Shown here: positions 1-14,700 of the stretch, in pieces
How the letters are laid out: every line of letters begins with the position of its first letter
Position numbering within the stretch: position 1 is the stretch's first letter
Assembly: GCF_028769735.1 (NCBI RefSeq)
Contig: NC_088171.1
Span: 129,721,533-129,785,532 of the forward strand
DNA: 64,000 nt
Reading direction: 5' to 3'
From: Zonotrichia leucophrys gambelii
Lineage: Eukaryota; Chordata; Aves; Passeriformes; Passerellidae
Position numbers and translations under genes: made by a program
The notes under the pieces: model-generated
The model's database searches: none
Seen by the model: only the letters and a program-made list of their open reading frames with translations
Told to the model about the DNA's origin: nothing

Positions 1-3000
1 AAGGCTCCTTCTGCCTTTCTCGTTCTGCTCCAGTACTGCCTCTTGACAGAAAGAAATGGGGCTTTGCCAGAGGGGTAGGAGTGAAATGGAGTTATGGGGA
101 TATACCAAAGGGACAGCAGTAGAATGCTGTTAGTGCTGAGCTGAGAAATCAAAATTTGAAGCCTTCGTGCCCTTGTGGTTGCTTATTGGATATATGTGTT
201 TTTCCATGAGGAACACAACAAATCTTGTTTCTATTGAAATACTGTAGTTGGCACTGGTACTGATTAGAGCTCTATCTCAACTGTCATCAAGGATAGCATT
301 ATTTTATTAAGCACAGTTTGGGAAAACACATCTTGCAGGGCTTAATTCTGGAGACAAAACTAAACATAAATTAATTTTGAGAAATAATTTTTCCCCTCAG
401 TGTTTTTTTGCTCACTAATCTTTTTGTTAGTCAGAGAACCATATTTCACTGTCTGATTAAATGTTTCTTTTTAAATTCGTTGGAAAAGAAAGTTTCTGGT
501 TTAATATCTAGGTCAGACTGAAGTAAAATTCTGAATTGCCCACCTAACAGAATTCACTTGAATGCTTAGAAATGATGGCTGTGTAACATTACTTAACAGT
601 TTACAAAATCTGGTACTTATTTAACTGTAAACATTTAAATGCTTGTACTTCAAGCTTTCAGAAAGCTGAGAAAGCACTTTTTTATTCTTAATTGCATGTG
701 AACTCAGCCTGTTTGTCCAGAAAATGAAAGTTTTGCTTTTGCACAATGATAATAATGCTGATCTTAAAAACGAGTTCAGTAAAAGGCTTACATATGTATA
801 ACTCTTCTGTGTGCATATTTCTTGAAGTATGCCAGTTTCAACTGCATTTTATACAATTCAGCATTTATAAAATGCTGAATTCAAGCTGTTATGTTTATGT
901 TGTCAGCTATTTTTGATTTTGTGGATATAAGATCATAATTTCTAAAAGAAGGAGTTGAAATGTTTAAGTGTGTTTTTCTTCTCTCCCCTTCAGCTTAAAT
1001 CTGTCAGACAAATGACACATTCCTTATGCAGAGCAATCATCAGATTTTGATTAATTGTACTAGCTGAGGCTCAGGAGGAAAGAAGATGCTTGACAGATGT
1101 ATTTGTTTACCTTTGTAGTGTGTACAAATTCTGGTCTCTCCATTAGTAAATGAATCATTAAAACTCCCTTAGCTATGAGATTCCCAGTTAACATTTAAAA
1201 AACGCATTAGGAAAACTTGGTTTATGTAAATATTATCAACCTGTGAAAGAACACAAGCCCTTGAATTCTTTTGGCAGTTAGGTAGAGGCTTTTGTGGTGG
1301 AAAATATATGTTATATGGTTTTCTTCTCCCATATTCTTAATTAACAGCATTTAGCTACTATTCCCTTATGAGAAACAGGGGAGCTACTATGAGAAAAACT
1401 GCAGACTGAATTTGTTTGGTGAGTAGGTGATTCTTCCTCACTAGTACAGTAGGTAGAGTCTTCTCCCCTGTTTACTGGGCCTGTTTGATCTGTGCTTAGT
1501 CTTATTAAACTATTCCTTTTAAAGATCCAAAACAAACACCACTCCCCTTCCTTCCAGGATGACAGTGTAGGATGCCTAAATCTGTTCACAGGACTTCTGA
1601 ATCCTGGTTTGGAAGCACTAAGAAAGATGTTTGAGCTCTGAAGTACAGCTTTAGTACTCTGGACCACTGTCCTCTGATGGCCTTTAGCCGAGCTGGTGCT
1701 CTCCATTATGGGGTCAGTTTACTCTGGCCCATGGTCAGACATCCATATTAGCTTTGTGATTTGTTTTCTGAATTGTACCTAAACATCATGTACTGGCCTA
1801 GCAGAACAAATTCAAGTACCTGAATTAAATGAACTGATGGATACATGTTTTGGGTTCTACTCCTAGTGTGATTTTTGGTTAGTAGCTGAGATGTGAGTCA
1901 GTCCAGTTCTTTCTGAGGGTTGGTAATCTTTGAATGATTAGTAAAAGTATTAATTTTAACACTGGCTTATCTATATAGAAGTTGATTTTAGATTTTTGTC
2001 TTGTGTTTGTCTTAGCTGCGTTTCCATTGTGCCTTCTGTGTTAGCTGATGGAAGATGTGTAGCTGAATAAACTGGTGTACCTAATACAGCTTCAAGACCC
2101 TGGGACTGGTGTTGGATCTTACTGCTAAAAGCATGTGAATTGCACCTGGAGATAGACTTCTACCAAGAAGGTAAAAAGTTACATTCAATCTTAGAGAACT
2201 GATTGTTTTTATTAGTGTTGCAATTTACCATTTTTCCCCAAGTAGGAAGAATATGGAAGAGGCTGTATCAGTACCTCTTAAAACAGTTGTTTAGGGTTTT
2301 TTTTAATGTTCCTATTTTTTTGCAAGAGGAGACTTCCTTTTCTTCATGAGTCTCTGAAGTGGAAGTTTTATTCTTCTTTTATTTTAATTTTAGTTAATTT
2401 CAAGTAGTTTGTATTTTAAATCATCAATGAAATAATCTTTAAGGAAAACCATATACCTTTTTGTATTGTATATAGATTACACTTGAGATACTGTTGTGGT
2501 CTGTTTTAACCCAGGAAGAAACTTTCAAGTGAAATTACACTCTTCCCCCTTAAGTATTTACCTGAGGGATTACTTCAGCAGATTTCTTCAAGCACTTAAA
2601 AATTTATTTCTTGGTGCATTGTAATAATGAATAGGTGTTTAGTCTCTTGCTGATATTTATGTATTGACAGACTTCTTCCAAACTTGTGTAAACTAATGCT
2701 CACCTCATTATTGCAGATCTTTTTGTAAGTTTATTTTTTAGTTGATGGAAAGAGACTTTGTGGAAGAAATTTCATTCATCTGAGTCATAAGGTGCCTTAG
2801 TCTTTTCTTCAGTGATCTTGATTGTTCCACGTACATTTCTGGTGGTTCTCAAGCACTTCATAACTGTGTTTTACCTTGGTTTTGGTTGCTGGTCCTTCTC
2901 TGGCATGAGTTGCTTGTTTTTTCTGGTTTTTTTCCTCTTAATGCAAGTATTGATTCAAAGCAATGAGTATCTAGAAAGAGCTGTAAATGCTGTGTGGGAC

Positions 3001-6000
3001 TAGAATATTACAGGGCTCTACACGAACTTTTCTTCCTGTTGTGAGCATGTCTTATGCCAGCTTTAGAATGGTTTTTGAGTTTTCAAAGTAGAATTTGTAG
3101 AAGGAAGAAAAGCCCCACAGCTGAGCTGTGAGATGTCATTTGTGATACAACCCTTAGGTCTTCTGCTATTATAGCAAGTGAGAAGGGGTTTGTGTGTCTG
3201 TTTTGCTTTACCTTCATTGATGTTGTAGCATACTTAGAAGAATTAACCATACCTTGGGGCTTATCCATGGAACAAGAAAAAGTAGGAGTACTTACATTTT
3301 AGGTTACTTTTTTTGTAATGGAAGGATTACTGTAGATTTTTCCACTTTTAAACTGTAGATTGAAGTCAATCACCTGCTGGGCAGCTGGTAGCCTCCTGTT
3401 GGACATGTAGCCAGACACAAAATGAGAACAGTTGTTGTGGGGTTTTGGGTTTTTTTGAAGGGCAAGTTTCCAGAGATTCACTTTGCATCTAGACATACTG
3501 CACCAGTCTGAAAAGCTGATATAAGAGTTATTTTAACATAAAGCAACTTAGCAAAATGACCTAGTGAAATGAGCTTAAAGTTTCATATATACAGGTGTTT
3601 CCTCAGACATTAAAACTTCCTCTCTTTAGAGGCCAGCATATCCCCATATGATGTCTTTAGCAAGACAATTAAAGGGCACCTTGCAGAAATAAATGTTTGT
3701 ACCAATTGAGTTTGGTATAGTCACTTGTTTTTGCTTCCTAAATAGAGCACAACTCTGTTAATGCAAGTATCCTGTTATTGTTCAGCACAAACTGTCATTG
3801 TGGGACTATGTCAGTTCTGTTCTGCTTCCATTTATAGTTGAGACAAATTACTGTTAAACAAACATTTTTCCATAGGTCCTTTAGTTGCTCCCATAAGGCA
3901 GATTAGAGCTTTCTCTAAATTGGAGCGCCTAGCTGTCCCCTTCTGTTGTTCCATTTAGTGGATGAAGAACTGCTTCAGCAAAAGGACTAACTCTGGGGAA
4001 ATTGTATGCAGTAAGAATCATGTTGTTTGTTCTCATTGTGTTTCACTGATGCTGCACATCCTTAACAAATAAAATTACCACTTTTAAGTTTCTTGGTTAA
4101 TGATCAGGTTTTTTACATAAAAACAAACTCTGTGAGCCACATCAAGTAATGAAGTTTTATTTTTATCCTAAAATGCTTAATATGTCAGACCATTCCAGCT
4201 GTAGTGTTTAGGTGCATTGTGTCTGACTTCTGGTGAGACAATTTACACATATTTTCAAGAAATGTTTTTTTAGGGAGTGCAAAGTGGTCTTGCATCTTAG
4301 GGATCTTGTGAACAGTGGAGGTTCAGGTGGGACTGAGGGTTTTGGTTGAGGCATCGGGCTTTGGCAGTGCTGCCTGCTAGTGTTCTGGATATGATGGCAC
4401 CACAGCACTAGTGCTGCTGTGCCTTGTTTTTATTTTTAAGTATTTATACAAAATAACCTTGTTAACTGCTCTTAGACAAATAAGAGTCTTTCATTGCACC
4501 ATAAGAGTTGCATTCCAGAGGAAAAGAGTATTGGTGTTGCTGTGGCTAAATGCGTCATTCATCTGTTTCCTTTGCTAAAAGTACATGGTGCTCAGAACTC
4601 ACTGTATATTTCTGTGAAACTGGACAAGGGGAGGGATGTTTTGGCAGATCTTCTGCAGTATTGCCATTCAGAACTCAGTCTCAGGAAGAAACATTTATAC
4701 TTTTTTTAGGAAATAGAAGGCTTTTATTTTGTGTAAATTAGATAGTTGAGGAGTGCTTTAGGCTTTTTATGACCTGCAAATTAGGCCGTGTGCCAAGGCC
4801 CTATTCAGTGTGGCAGCTCTTCCTTGTATCAAGATCTAATAGGACTTTCCCAGTAAATGTTTTGAGTATTAATTAACATCTGTACAGGAACTGTGTATAG
4901 TAAGTGACAGTGCTGACAGAGAGTGGTGACAACATCGTGTTTGGATTTTCTCCTTCATATCAAGATGTGTTATGTAGGGAACTTCCAGGTGTCCCTCAGA
5001 CTTCTGATAGTGGAAGAACATTTGGATGGGAATAAATGGTGATTGTGGTGGCATCATTCTACTGGCAAGTTGAAGCCTGATAACAAACGTTTTCTTCTGG
5101 TCAGTGATTAGGAACTATCTTACTCTGAGTCTGCCTTTCATGTTTCCATGATAAGCAGTCTAATACATTGATCAATGCAAAGAAATGTGTCTGGAAGGTG
5201 GAGTGTGTTGAAGGTTACTTTATTTTTAGATTGTGTACTGGGAAAATGACTTTAATCAAAGTGTTCTCCACTGTGTGTCCTAGTGGAGGTGCTCAGATTT
5301 TGTGTTCTACTATTCTATTACGTCAAATATAAACAGAATAAAGCATTTTAAATCACCTTTTTTCCCTGAGTTGAGACCTTGCTTCAGTTTACTGAGACAA
5401 GCAGCTGCCTTTTCACTTTCATTTTACCTGTGAAGCTGTATCAGATACTTACTTTTTGTCTGATTTTGCTTTTTTCAAAAGAAGGTAAGCTTTCCTTTAT
5501 GTGATACTGCTAAAAACATCTTGAGAGACCAGGAGCCCTTTTACTCAGGGTCAGAGATGGATGTATCAAGCTTCTAGCTCCTTTTTAAGTGAAGGGAACG
5601 ATAGTGCTTATAGTCTGTGAAGCCAGGCTGTTGCTTTACTGAAGTGTAAGATTTTACAGTCAGTGTAAGTTTTATCTGTGGGACAACATAGAGGGGAAAC
5701 CTAAAAAGCTGTTGTGCACACTGCTCTTCATTTCACACCACCATGGTTTTAAGCCATCTGCTTTTTGATTGAGAGGTTTTAGTACTTAGTGACCAAAAGT
5801 ATTTTCCTCATAAAGTGACTAGTTTGGGTTTTTTTAAATCTCCTTTCTTTCTTTACCTTCCTATTCCTATTTGCAATTGCACTTTCTTCCCTTTGTGTGC
5901 CAGTATGCTTTGTTTGGACTTTGTGGTGGTTTCTTCAGCGTAGCTGAAGAAAAGTAGACTTCGCCTTCTGTGACCTGACACCAGGCAGAAATTCAGCCAG

Positions 6001-8167
6001 GGCAAGAATAGAAGAGAGCTTGTAAACTCAGCACAGGAGTCCTGAGTCTTTCCATTATTAACAATTAAAGATGATTCCAAGATAAATTAGGTAATGGATT
6101 AACTAACTCATGAAACGAGAACAAGGGTAAACAAAGAGAAATATCCTGCTTCGCAAGAATTTAGATTATTAGGATTACATGCTGCTTGCATGTCTGGGAA
6201 AGGAAGAACAAACTTCCCTGTTTTCAGTGTTTAATTTAGTTAGTAGATAAGGTATATGATCTGCCAGATTAATTCAACAGCAGAAGATAAGTTTAAGCTA
6301 TGCAGAAGGTGTTTTTTACTGGGGAATGGGTTAAGAAATGGAAGCATCCTGTTTAGTCCTGCCCAGCAATGCCACAGCTTTTTCTTTAAAACAGTAAGCA
6401 GTGAAAACAGTTTCTTCCTACCTCCTACACCCTGTCCTAATCAGCATAATATCTTGGCTGGATCTAGACCAAGAACTGCTGATTGAGTAAAACACTAAGA
6501 CAGTGACATGGTTTTGTTTTCATTGTTCTTTTTTCTGTTTTGTTTCTGAGGTGTGAAATATTGCTGGGGGTTTTTTTAGGGCCATACAGTCATATCCTTT
6601 TTCTTATCTCAAACGTCATACAATATTACCTTTCTGTTTTAAGGGTAACAAATAATTTGGAAGTAACAGTTGCAACCTAAATTATCTTTCACAAGCTGTG
6701 GGGATCTTTGCACTATATGCTTTTTAAAGCCACTTTATGGAAAATTACATATGCACAATTAATGTAAAAGCCACAATATGCTGCATTTGTGGGATGAAGT
6801 CTCTTAAACCATCTGTAAATTTGCTTTTGTTTCTCTGTGATGGATAAAAATTAAAAAAAGATATTGGTAATAAAGAATATTTTATATGGTTGATATTTCT
6901 TATGAAATGGTGAAAATGCACCTCTAAGTATGCAGATGAATAGTTTTATTGTGCTAAAAATCATTCAGTGAGAGAATAAATTAGAATCCCAAAAGGAAGG
7001 AGCTTCCAATTGGCAATGCAGTGAAGAGAAATGCAACACTTCAGGGGAAGCCTTGGGTAGATTGATGCTTTTATCTGTAAAAATGCAGTGTGGGTAGTGA
7101 AACTCTGTAAAGTGCAGTCCTTTTGAAGTTATAGCTATTCACCTTTAAAGTTCATCCCTGAAATAGGGTGCTTTATACAGTGTTACTGTGGATTAGTACC
7201 TGGATATGGGTGATTTTGGAGTATTAAATGATGAAGTCTTGTTTTGGTGATCTGATTTTCCTTCAAAAAAAAAGGGGGTTTATTAGATTTAACTTCGTTA
7301 TCACAAGTGTCAAGTCATAAAAACAGTTGAGTATGTTTTATTGAAGGCAGGACCTACTTGGAATAACTTTAACTTATCTATGTTCATTCTGCCAAATGAA
7401 CATTTGCAGAATGTAGGTGCATTTTGTAGGTGAAGAATGGCTCAGGTTTTCATTGTGTATAGAATGCAAGAACTCTGTCTATTGTAAAGACAGGGAAAAT
7501 AGCTCTAGGATGCTGGTAGTTTAACTGTTTCTCAGAAACCATGATAATGAATGCACCAGAAATACCAGAAAGGGCAAGGTGTGCCTTCTGCAGCAATTAC
7601 ATGACTGGTTTGGCTTGTAATTGCTTTGAAATGTGAAGGATTGCACATGCAAATGGAGAGTGAAACACATTCTGCCACTGTATGCAATTAATTGTAATTT
7701 TAAGGTTTCAGGTAAAAGTCTCAAATGTTAAGAAAGGCCAGAATTAAAGTTGAAGAAGCAACCATAGCTGGATTTTCATTTGTGCCTACCTTTATTAAGT
7801 TACTGTTCTTAATTGTACAGCTGTGGTTTTTTGGGTTTTTTCCCCCTGCAGAGGCATTTTTCAAAATAGAGTTGCTGTCTCTACTGGGGCATCCATCTAC
7901 TTTGGGCAGAAATAAACCTAGTCTCTAGGGCAATTATTTCCATTGAATAAGAGATATAATGCAAATAGAGCAAAAAAAGATTTTTATCTTGTCTGAAATA
8001 GACATCTGAATCTTGGCTGTGTGTGGTGGGGGTAGGGATGTGTGTACACTATTGATGCTGCAGGTATCTTTGATTATATTTACTGAGTAACACGCCCAAG
8101 AACTTAGTTTCATTTAGGCTATCTCAGGCATCTGAGGTGGTAAATAAATTAATCCTTAATCACGTTC
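1..8167. other. gene-free AT-rich DNA, distal upstream of RNF19A
   Basis: No coding exon could be supported on either strand. Open frames are short, lack family resemblance and are consistent with chance. The base composition is AT-rich with very few CpG. The only structures I see are a perfect hairpin at 855-881 and scattered homopolymer runs. In human a large gene-poor gap separates RNF19A from its upstream neighbour ANKRD46, so this stretch may be that intergenic gap. It could also hold distal untranslated exons or enhancers that cannot be recognised by eye. Confidence 0.6.
855..881. repeat. perfect inverted repeat, 12-bp arms, 3-nt loop
   Basis: The arm AATTCAGCATTT (855-866) is exactly complementary to AAATGCTGAATT (870-881) with ATA between. 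A perfect short hairpin like this can arise by chance in AT-rich DNA. No flanking promoter or mobile-element ends are visible, so no function is claimed. Confidence 0.85.
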
Positions 8168-8225
8168 TAATATTATCTAGATAATATTAACATCCCTGTT
8201 AATATTAACATCTGTTAACAGGGAT
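8168..8225. repeat. two adjacent AT-rich palindromes
   Basis: A perfect 22-bp palindrome with no spacer lies at 8168-8189, centred on a TCTAGA core. It is followed by a second inverted repeat whose 11-bp arms (ATCCCTGTTAA at 8192-8202, TTAACAGGGAT at 8215-8225) are perfect around a 12-nt loop. AATATTA blocks recur through both. The pair could be cruciform-prone or the remnant of a small inverted-repeat element, but no target-site duplication was recognised. Confidence 0.8.
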
Positions 8226-11200
8226 AATAACCATGTTACTTCAGTGGAATGAGTATGGTTTTGACTGTTTCAGCAACATGAATCTAACATATTGGTGCTC
8301 TCCAATGGCTTAGGGGAAATCAATTTCTGCTTTCCATGTAGCATTATGCAGCAGTTATTTGTTTGTTTATCTCTTTATTTTGGGGGGAGCACAATGAGTA
8401 AGAATAAACAAAATCCTGACCAGTGACTTGGTAAGTGTGTACCAGGCAAAGATAGTACTGGGGGAAGGGATAAAAGCCATGCAGTTAAACTGTCATCATG
8501 TACATCAGCAATCATTTCCAAATGCAACTTCATCAAGTAAAGAGAATTATTTCTAATGTAGTTTGTATGTTGTTTTCTATCCATTAAAAATAATAACTGA
8601 AATCGTATCAGGAGGTTTGGAAGCTACTCACTAGGCAGACTGCTGCTGTTTGAGCTAGTAGTATTTAATAATTCTGTGTCATGCTTTATAGGGATTGGCT
8701 CAAGACAGTATGATCCATGTGCTTGTGTAGAGTGTTTTATCTCTGCCTTTGGACTGTAGAGGATGGGCAATAGAGGAAGGCTTACTTTGAAAGTACAAGC
8801 TGCTTCTGCTGGGTTTTTTTTGTCACTGGCAATGTAACTTTCACTTTCTGCATCATTAATAGCGTTTTATGCAAATCCTGTTCATATTTAGCCAGTTAAG
8901 ATTTTTTTTAGGCTGATACCTTAGTCGATCTAAAATCATATCCTTTTCAATACCTAATCTGATGTCTTTGCTTTTTCTCTCCTGTGATTTGGAGAGGCTT
9001 TCCCTTCTGTTTCCTGTTCAACTACTCTGTAGAATCTTTCTTGCCTTTGTTGGCTTGTTTTCTTCCAGTGTTTGTGATCATCCAGTCCGTTCTGTCTCTC
9101 ATACATAATCTCTTATTACTTGTGCTAAAGTTCACAGATTACTTCCCCAAACAACAACTGATGGCTTCCTCACTCTGCAGTCCCCTTTTTTGTTCTTTTA
9201 TTTTTCTCTTTAGCATGCTCTGATGGAGTTGCTGTTCAACCATCCAGTTTCGGTGCAGGTTTCTGCCTTTCTGGTAGCCACCACTTTGACTGTTGCTAAA
9301 ATTGCAACACAGTTTGAAATCCCACCCTCTCCACATTTGGTTGAAGTTTCTTCTACATTGCTGCCACTTATTAGTTGGATGTTGGAAAGGATAAATCAGC
9401 TTCCTACCTTTATTTTCTAGTACTTTGATCAAGGCATATTGTTCACCTGGAAGTGAAAGGAAGATTCTATTCAGTTCTAGGCTGGATCAAGTTTAGTAGA
9501 GATATTAGCAAATAAAATACATGCTCTGTGCTGAAGACTCATATTTCTCATATTCCAAAAAACTTGCAAGCATGGATAAATTCGCATTGCTGGAAGGGTG
9601 ATAAAATGTACATCCAAGTTATACAGGCCAGAATTCAAATTCCAGCTTCAGTGTGCTAGTGTTGAACATTTCCAGAGAAAATACTGCAAGTTTTTGATTT
9701 TTTTTCTCTTCCAGGATAATTTTCTCCATTAGATTGTTGTGGTTTTTTGAGCTGTGGTGTTTTTTTTTTGTTATTGTCTTAAGTACTTTGGTCGAAATAA
9801 GAGTTCTAAAGAACATTCTGCTGTATAATTTTCAGCCCAGTTTGCTTGAGAAGATTCTAAGCAGGTTGGAAAATAGGATGTTAGAGTGGGAAGTGTCAGG
9901 CAGTCATAATAGTAACTAGCCTTTCTTTTAACAAGAAAATACTTCTTTTGAAGTAAATTACTTGCTAAACTCTAAAAATGAGGTGGGTCACAGTGCATTA
10001 AACTTACTACTTTATTTTCTGTTTTCAATAGCATGGTTATATTTTTCCAGTTGGACTTAATCTGGCTGTGTGCTTGCATTCTCCTCCCCCATAACATCTG
10101 CTGTTTAACCATGAGGTGCTGTATCCATCCTTGCTTTACCAGCCTGCTGCTGCTGTTGTAGGGCTGCTGTGCTCTGTTGTGTGCTGCTGGTATCCGGCAC
10201 CTGTAGAGTGAGTTCTGGTAAATGATTGCCTTCTGGAGTTAGTGTATAAGCTAGTTTGGAAACTTGGCTAGCAGGGCATTGTTAATTTAGCAAATAACCA
10301 CAGTGATTTAAAATGTTAATACTCATTACCACCTTCTACTTATTAATGACTTTCTCTTGGAATTTACTAACCTACAGCCATTCATATAATGCAATGAGTG
10401 TCCCTGCTCCTATTCACATCCAAAGATTTAGCTTAAACCTCTGCTACAGGCAGTTTAAACCAAAACCCTGACCTCACTCTGAAGAGTGAAAGGTGGTCCT
10501 GTTCTGAATTGGTGCTTCAGGGCGGGTTAACCTGCAACAAGAGATAGCATGGGCCATTGCTTGTACTTATTTAACCCTCTGAAACTAATTCAGTCGGGGC
10601 TGCTTCTGTAGGATCTGAAAATGTGTAGTGAAGCTTACTGAGCATAAAGTTCCTCTATACCAGAGCCTCTTGCTGTGTACATTGGAAAAGTTGTATTCTC
10701 TTTAGTATTTAAATATTTTAATATTTTAAAATGCATGCATATCTACCTACATTCATGTCGATCCATGTCTCTGTCTACATTGAGTTGCTTTGTGCATTGT
10801 TGGAGGAATTTATGTTAAAATACAAAAAACCTGCAAGCTGCCTAATTGCACATTAATATAATTTTGTAAATGCATTTTTTCATGCTGAAATACATTTCTT
10901 AAAGGTATATTTAGCTTAATTAGTCTTAAGCAAGTCCAGATGTTACTGTAACTTCAGTGATAACTGATTTATAAAACAAGAAGTATGTTTGAACTGAAAC
11001 TGAGGGCACATTGAAAACAAGATGTAGTATCTCATGGAATTATGCAATCTAGTTTAAAGGGGGATTTTGTGTTGTTAGCTTGTTTGAACTATCATATCTC
11101 TAGATATTTTACTACATTATTTTGGTTATGCTGAGGATTTTCTTCATATATTTACAGCTTGAAGTGACATTACTGTTTTCTTGTCACTGTGATCATTTAT

Positions 11201-11666
11201 TTTATGCTTAGGGCCACAGAGCATGCATGGCTTGCTAGTAGTGTGAAATAATACCCTGTGGTTGCTTTCTTGTAATAAAGTAGCAAGATAAATATTAAAT
11301 TATATGTTCTAGCAGGTAACATAAGGAAATGCTTGAAAGATCTGCTGCACTGACAAAGTTTGTTTTTCAGAAGTTTAAATAGCTTTTCAATGAAATTATG
11401 CACCTGCTTCCTCTAATGCATTTGTGTAACGTTTTTCTTTGGAACTGCAGGAGGAAATAAATGGTTTCAAGTAAACAGTGAAGCTCCTGACTTCAAAGTA
11501 CTTCTTTCAAAAGTGAAACAACTTTCCTTTCTTAAATAAATAAAAACCAAACATAACTTCCCATCTTACATTTTTTATTTTATGTATAAATCTGAAGGGA
11601 TTTTCATCTTGACTCATTCATAGCAAAAGAACTATTTATGTCAAACACCTCAAATTAGATTATATT
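8226..11666. other. gene-free AT-rich DNA
   Basis: No gene, RNA gene or recognisable transposon was found. A short CTG-rich patch at about 10,140-10,190 is the only compositional feature. Open frames near 9,139-9,432 on both strands overlap each other and resemble no protein family I know. Confidence 0.55.
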
Positions 11667-11760
11667 AGGGACATGGTTTAGTGGTGCACTTAGTAGTGTT
11701 AGGTTAACAGTAGGACTCAATGGTTTTGGGTGTCTTTTCCAACATAACTGATGCTGTGAA
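11667..11760 (+). mobile_element. CR1-like LINE 3' tail fragment
   Basis: The segment reads like the sense 3' end of an avian CR1 element: GGGACATGGTTTAGTGGTG, then a GTTAGGTTAA..GGACTC block, then TCTTTTCCAAC, then a degraded copy of the ATTCTATG-type terminal repeat. Only about 95 bp remain, with no reverse-transcriptase coding part, as is usual for 5'-truncated CR1 copies. The match is from memory of the consensus and several positions have diverged, so this is an old, inactive copy. Its presence supports a sauropsid, most likely avian, genome. Confidence 0.75.
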
Positions 11761-14700
11761 TTTGTGTTGGAAAAGGTTTACTGGACTTAATTTTTCATAC
11801 CTTTATTGTAGTGGTGTAAAAAGAAAAGTTTTCCATGGAGATGAGCTCTCTTGTTGAAAGAGGCAATACAGATAATTTTTTGTAGTGGTACTGCAGGGCA
11901 GTGTCTTTTCTTCTTCAGTGACTCCTTACCTAGAGTATCCCAAAAACAGACTAGATGGTATCTATCTCATGCTTTGCTTAACCAGGACATTACTTAAGGA
12001 ATATAATTAAAATAGAATAGTTTTTACTGGCAAAGGTTCCTTAATTAGGATGTCTGTAGATACTTGATTTTCAAATGCATACAAATATGCAGAATTGTTG
12101 GATGCCCTTTTGTTTTTGTTTTTCTTACAACAGCTACAGTAGTGAATGCTGCTGAAATTCTGTCATGTTGAGGTTTCACTGCCAGTTCATTTCTTCTGCA
12201 GAGCTGACCTGTGAGGATTGCTTCCCCACATTCTCCTGGGATGCCATGTGTTTCATATTCTTGCTATGTCTCTATAAGTGTGTGGTTAGCATTTTAAAAG
12301 ATGTGATGCTTTTCGTTTGCTTTGGTCTGTTACCAAAACTTTAATAAAAAGTTTTCTCCTTTTATATTGCGCTCTGTAATGAAGTACTTTCAGCAATCTC
12401 TTGGAAATAATGTAATTTCCAAGATTTTTACTAGTTCAGCTCTATTTCACGGCAGCTTTTTGGTAACTTTGGAGAAATATTTATCAAGTCCATGATTGGT
12501 GAAATATTTTATTCTTGTTGACAAGCCAGAGCAGGTGTGAACTACATACAAATACAAGGACTATGTTTTATTAACTTAATGATCTCCCTGGCTCAGTAAG
12601 GCTGACTTCCTCTTACCTTTATTCAGGGCATAATACTAAATATTTGTATCAAAATTGTGAAGTTATTTGGCACAAGAAATCTGTCACAGCTAGATGAGAT
12701 TCTACTTTGATTCATTAGAATAAAGCTACTTTAATTCCTTTTTAAGGAAGCTTTTCTTCTCAAGCTTGTTTATTGGTTAGAATCAGTTACATTATAATAT
12801 AGTATATATAATATATTGCTTTTCATCATGTATTTGATATTTTGGGAAAGATTAAAAATAAAAATCAACACATTTGCTGGAAAACCGAGATACTAATACA
12901 CATTTATATGGCTGTAAAATTTTAACTTCAAGGTTATCTGTGTGTTTTAATGCTTATAACTAGCTTGTTCCTCAGCAAAAATTGTGGGTTAATACTCTTT
13001 TTTAAAAGGCAGACTTTGAGTTACTAGAACATCTGAAATCCAAGGCATCAGTTAAAAAATTCTCCTTCTTGCCAGTTGTCGTTGCAGACTATTCTATATC
13101 TAATTACTATATTTCTGAGGCATTTAAAAAATGAGGAAAAATAAGATTTGGAATAAAAATAATTCTTTTGAATAATTGGATTGGTGTTACAACATTAGAT
13201 TTCTTAAAAAAAATAATTAATTTGAAAAAATGTGTGGACTATTATAGAGGTTATATGTAATGAGAAGGGAATATGGAAATTAGAAGGAGTTATTTCACCC
13301 TGTTCTGTAGAGGAAAAACTAAGAAAGTTTACTGATATGCAGAGGATCAGAGTGCTCCTATATTCCTTTTCTTTTGGTAGCTGATACTTTAAATGACAGG
13401 AGTTCAAATTTCCCCTTCGCTTTTAAAATTAAACCAGTCTGAATCCAAGTTGCTTCCTCAGCCCAGAATGGTTAAGGACATAAATTATATGTTGGTTTGG
13501 AGAGACAAGTTCGTTTCTGACCCCTCTGGGTGTCTGGTGAAAACTTGGCAGCTTGGGATTAAATCAGAGTCAGCTGAAAGACATCCAGCCTGCTCCAGGG
13601 TGATTCTATCCCACCTTTAATAATGCTTCAAAATGAGAAAAAATGTGCTGTCAGTTTGCCATAAAATTTATTATTAAGACAAAAACGGTTCAGGATTCAA
13701 TTTTGTTAATTTCCTTCCCCCATAAATTAGTTTTGATTGAGGGACTGGGGAGTAGGGAGAATATTTTGGTGCAAAATTGAAATTCAAGTGATTATTGTGG
13801 TCTCTAGTTGGGGTTATAGTCTGGTTCTGTTGTTCTTTTGTATATGCAATTAGACAGCTGTCTTAAAATGCCATGTGCCATCCTGAATCAAAATAATCTG
13901 GGTATTGACTGCCATTTTAACTTTTTGTAGAAAGGGTTTCTCTTGAATAGCTAGCTTCTCTGTTTGTTTTTTTTTTAACCTACTTATTTTCACTCCTCTT
14001 AAATAGCAGATGGGACAGACCAGAAGAAATGGTGTTCAAAGATGACAGGATTTTGCATTTGCATGGGAAAGCGATTTCAGAGCTTGTTGGTGTCATTGTA
14101 TGTTCCTTCTCACAGTTCATTGAAGGAAGTCCTAGTGAAATGTAAATGCATTATCAACAACTTGTCTGTAAAATGGAGGCCCGGAGTTGCTGGGAATAAA
14201 GCCTCTTGTGTGGCAAAGCTGGAAAGCAAATGAAGGGTTCACTGTCATTTGGCACTGATGCTTGTTTGGCAGCCCTCCCAACTTTCTTATCTTGGCTGGT
14301 GTTCCATCAGTCAGTGAACCTGGATATGGAGCATGATGCATCAGAAAGACACCTCTGATATGACATAATATAAAGAAAAAGACCCAAATCTGGTTTCCTT
14401 TTCTGAACAATCCATAGTTACTCTACTATCTATCTGTTAAAACTATGATTTTTAGATCAATTTGTCTGTTGAAGTTCTGTCACTTTAAAAAATAATGATT
14501 CTTGTGTAAGATCAAAAAAATCAATGGTGTTTCTTCTCCAGACTTGTTATTTCAGCCTGATTAATTTCCTGTTTTTCTGCTGACCATTGACAAAAGGAGA
14601 AACAAGTATTCTCCAACTGTTTGTAAATCTAGAAAATATGTAATTGACTGTATTACAGGTGGCTGTGTGTGGCTGTAAATGATACAGAGATTTATGCAGT

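Noticed and set aside
1341..1706. 121-codon minus-strand open frame
   Set aside because: No family resemblance, low-complexity Ser content and an AT-rich setting with no promoter or splice context.
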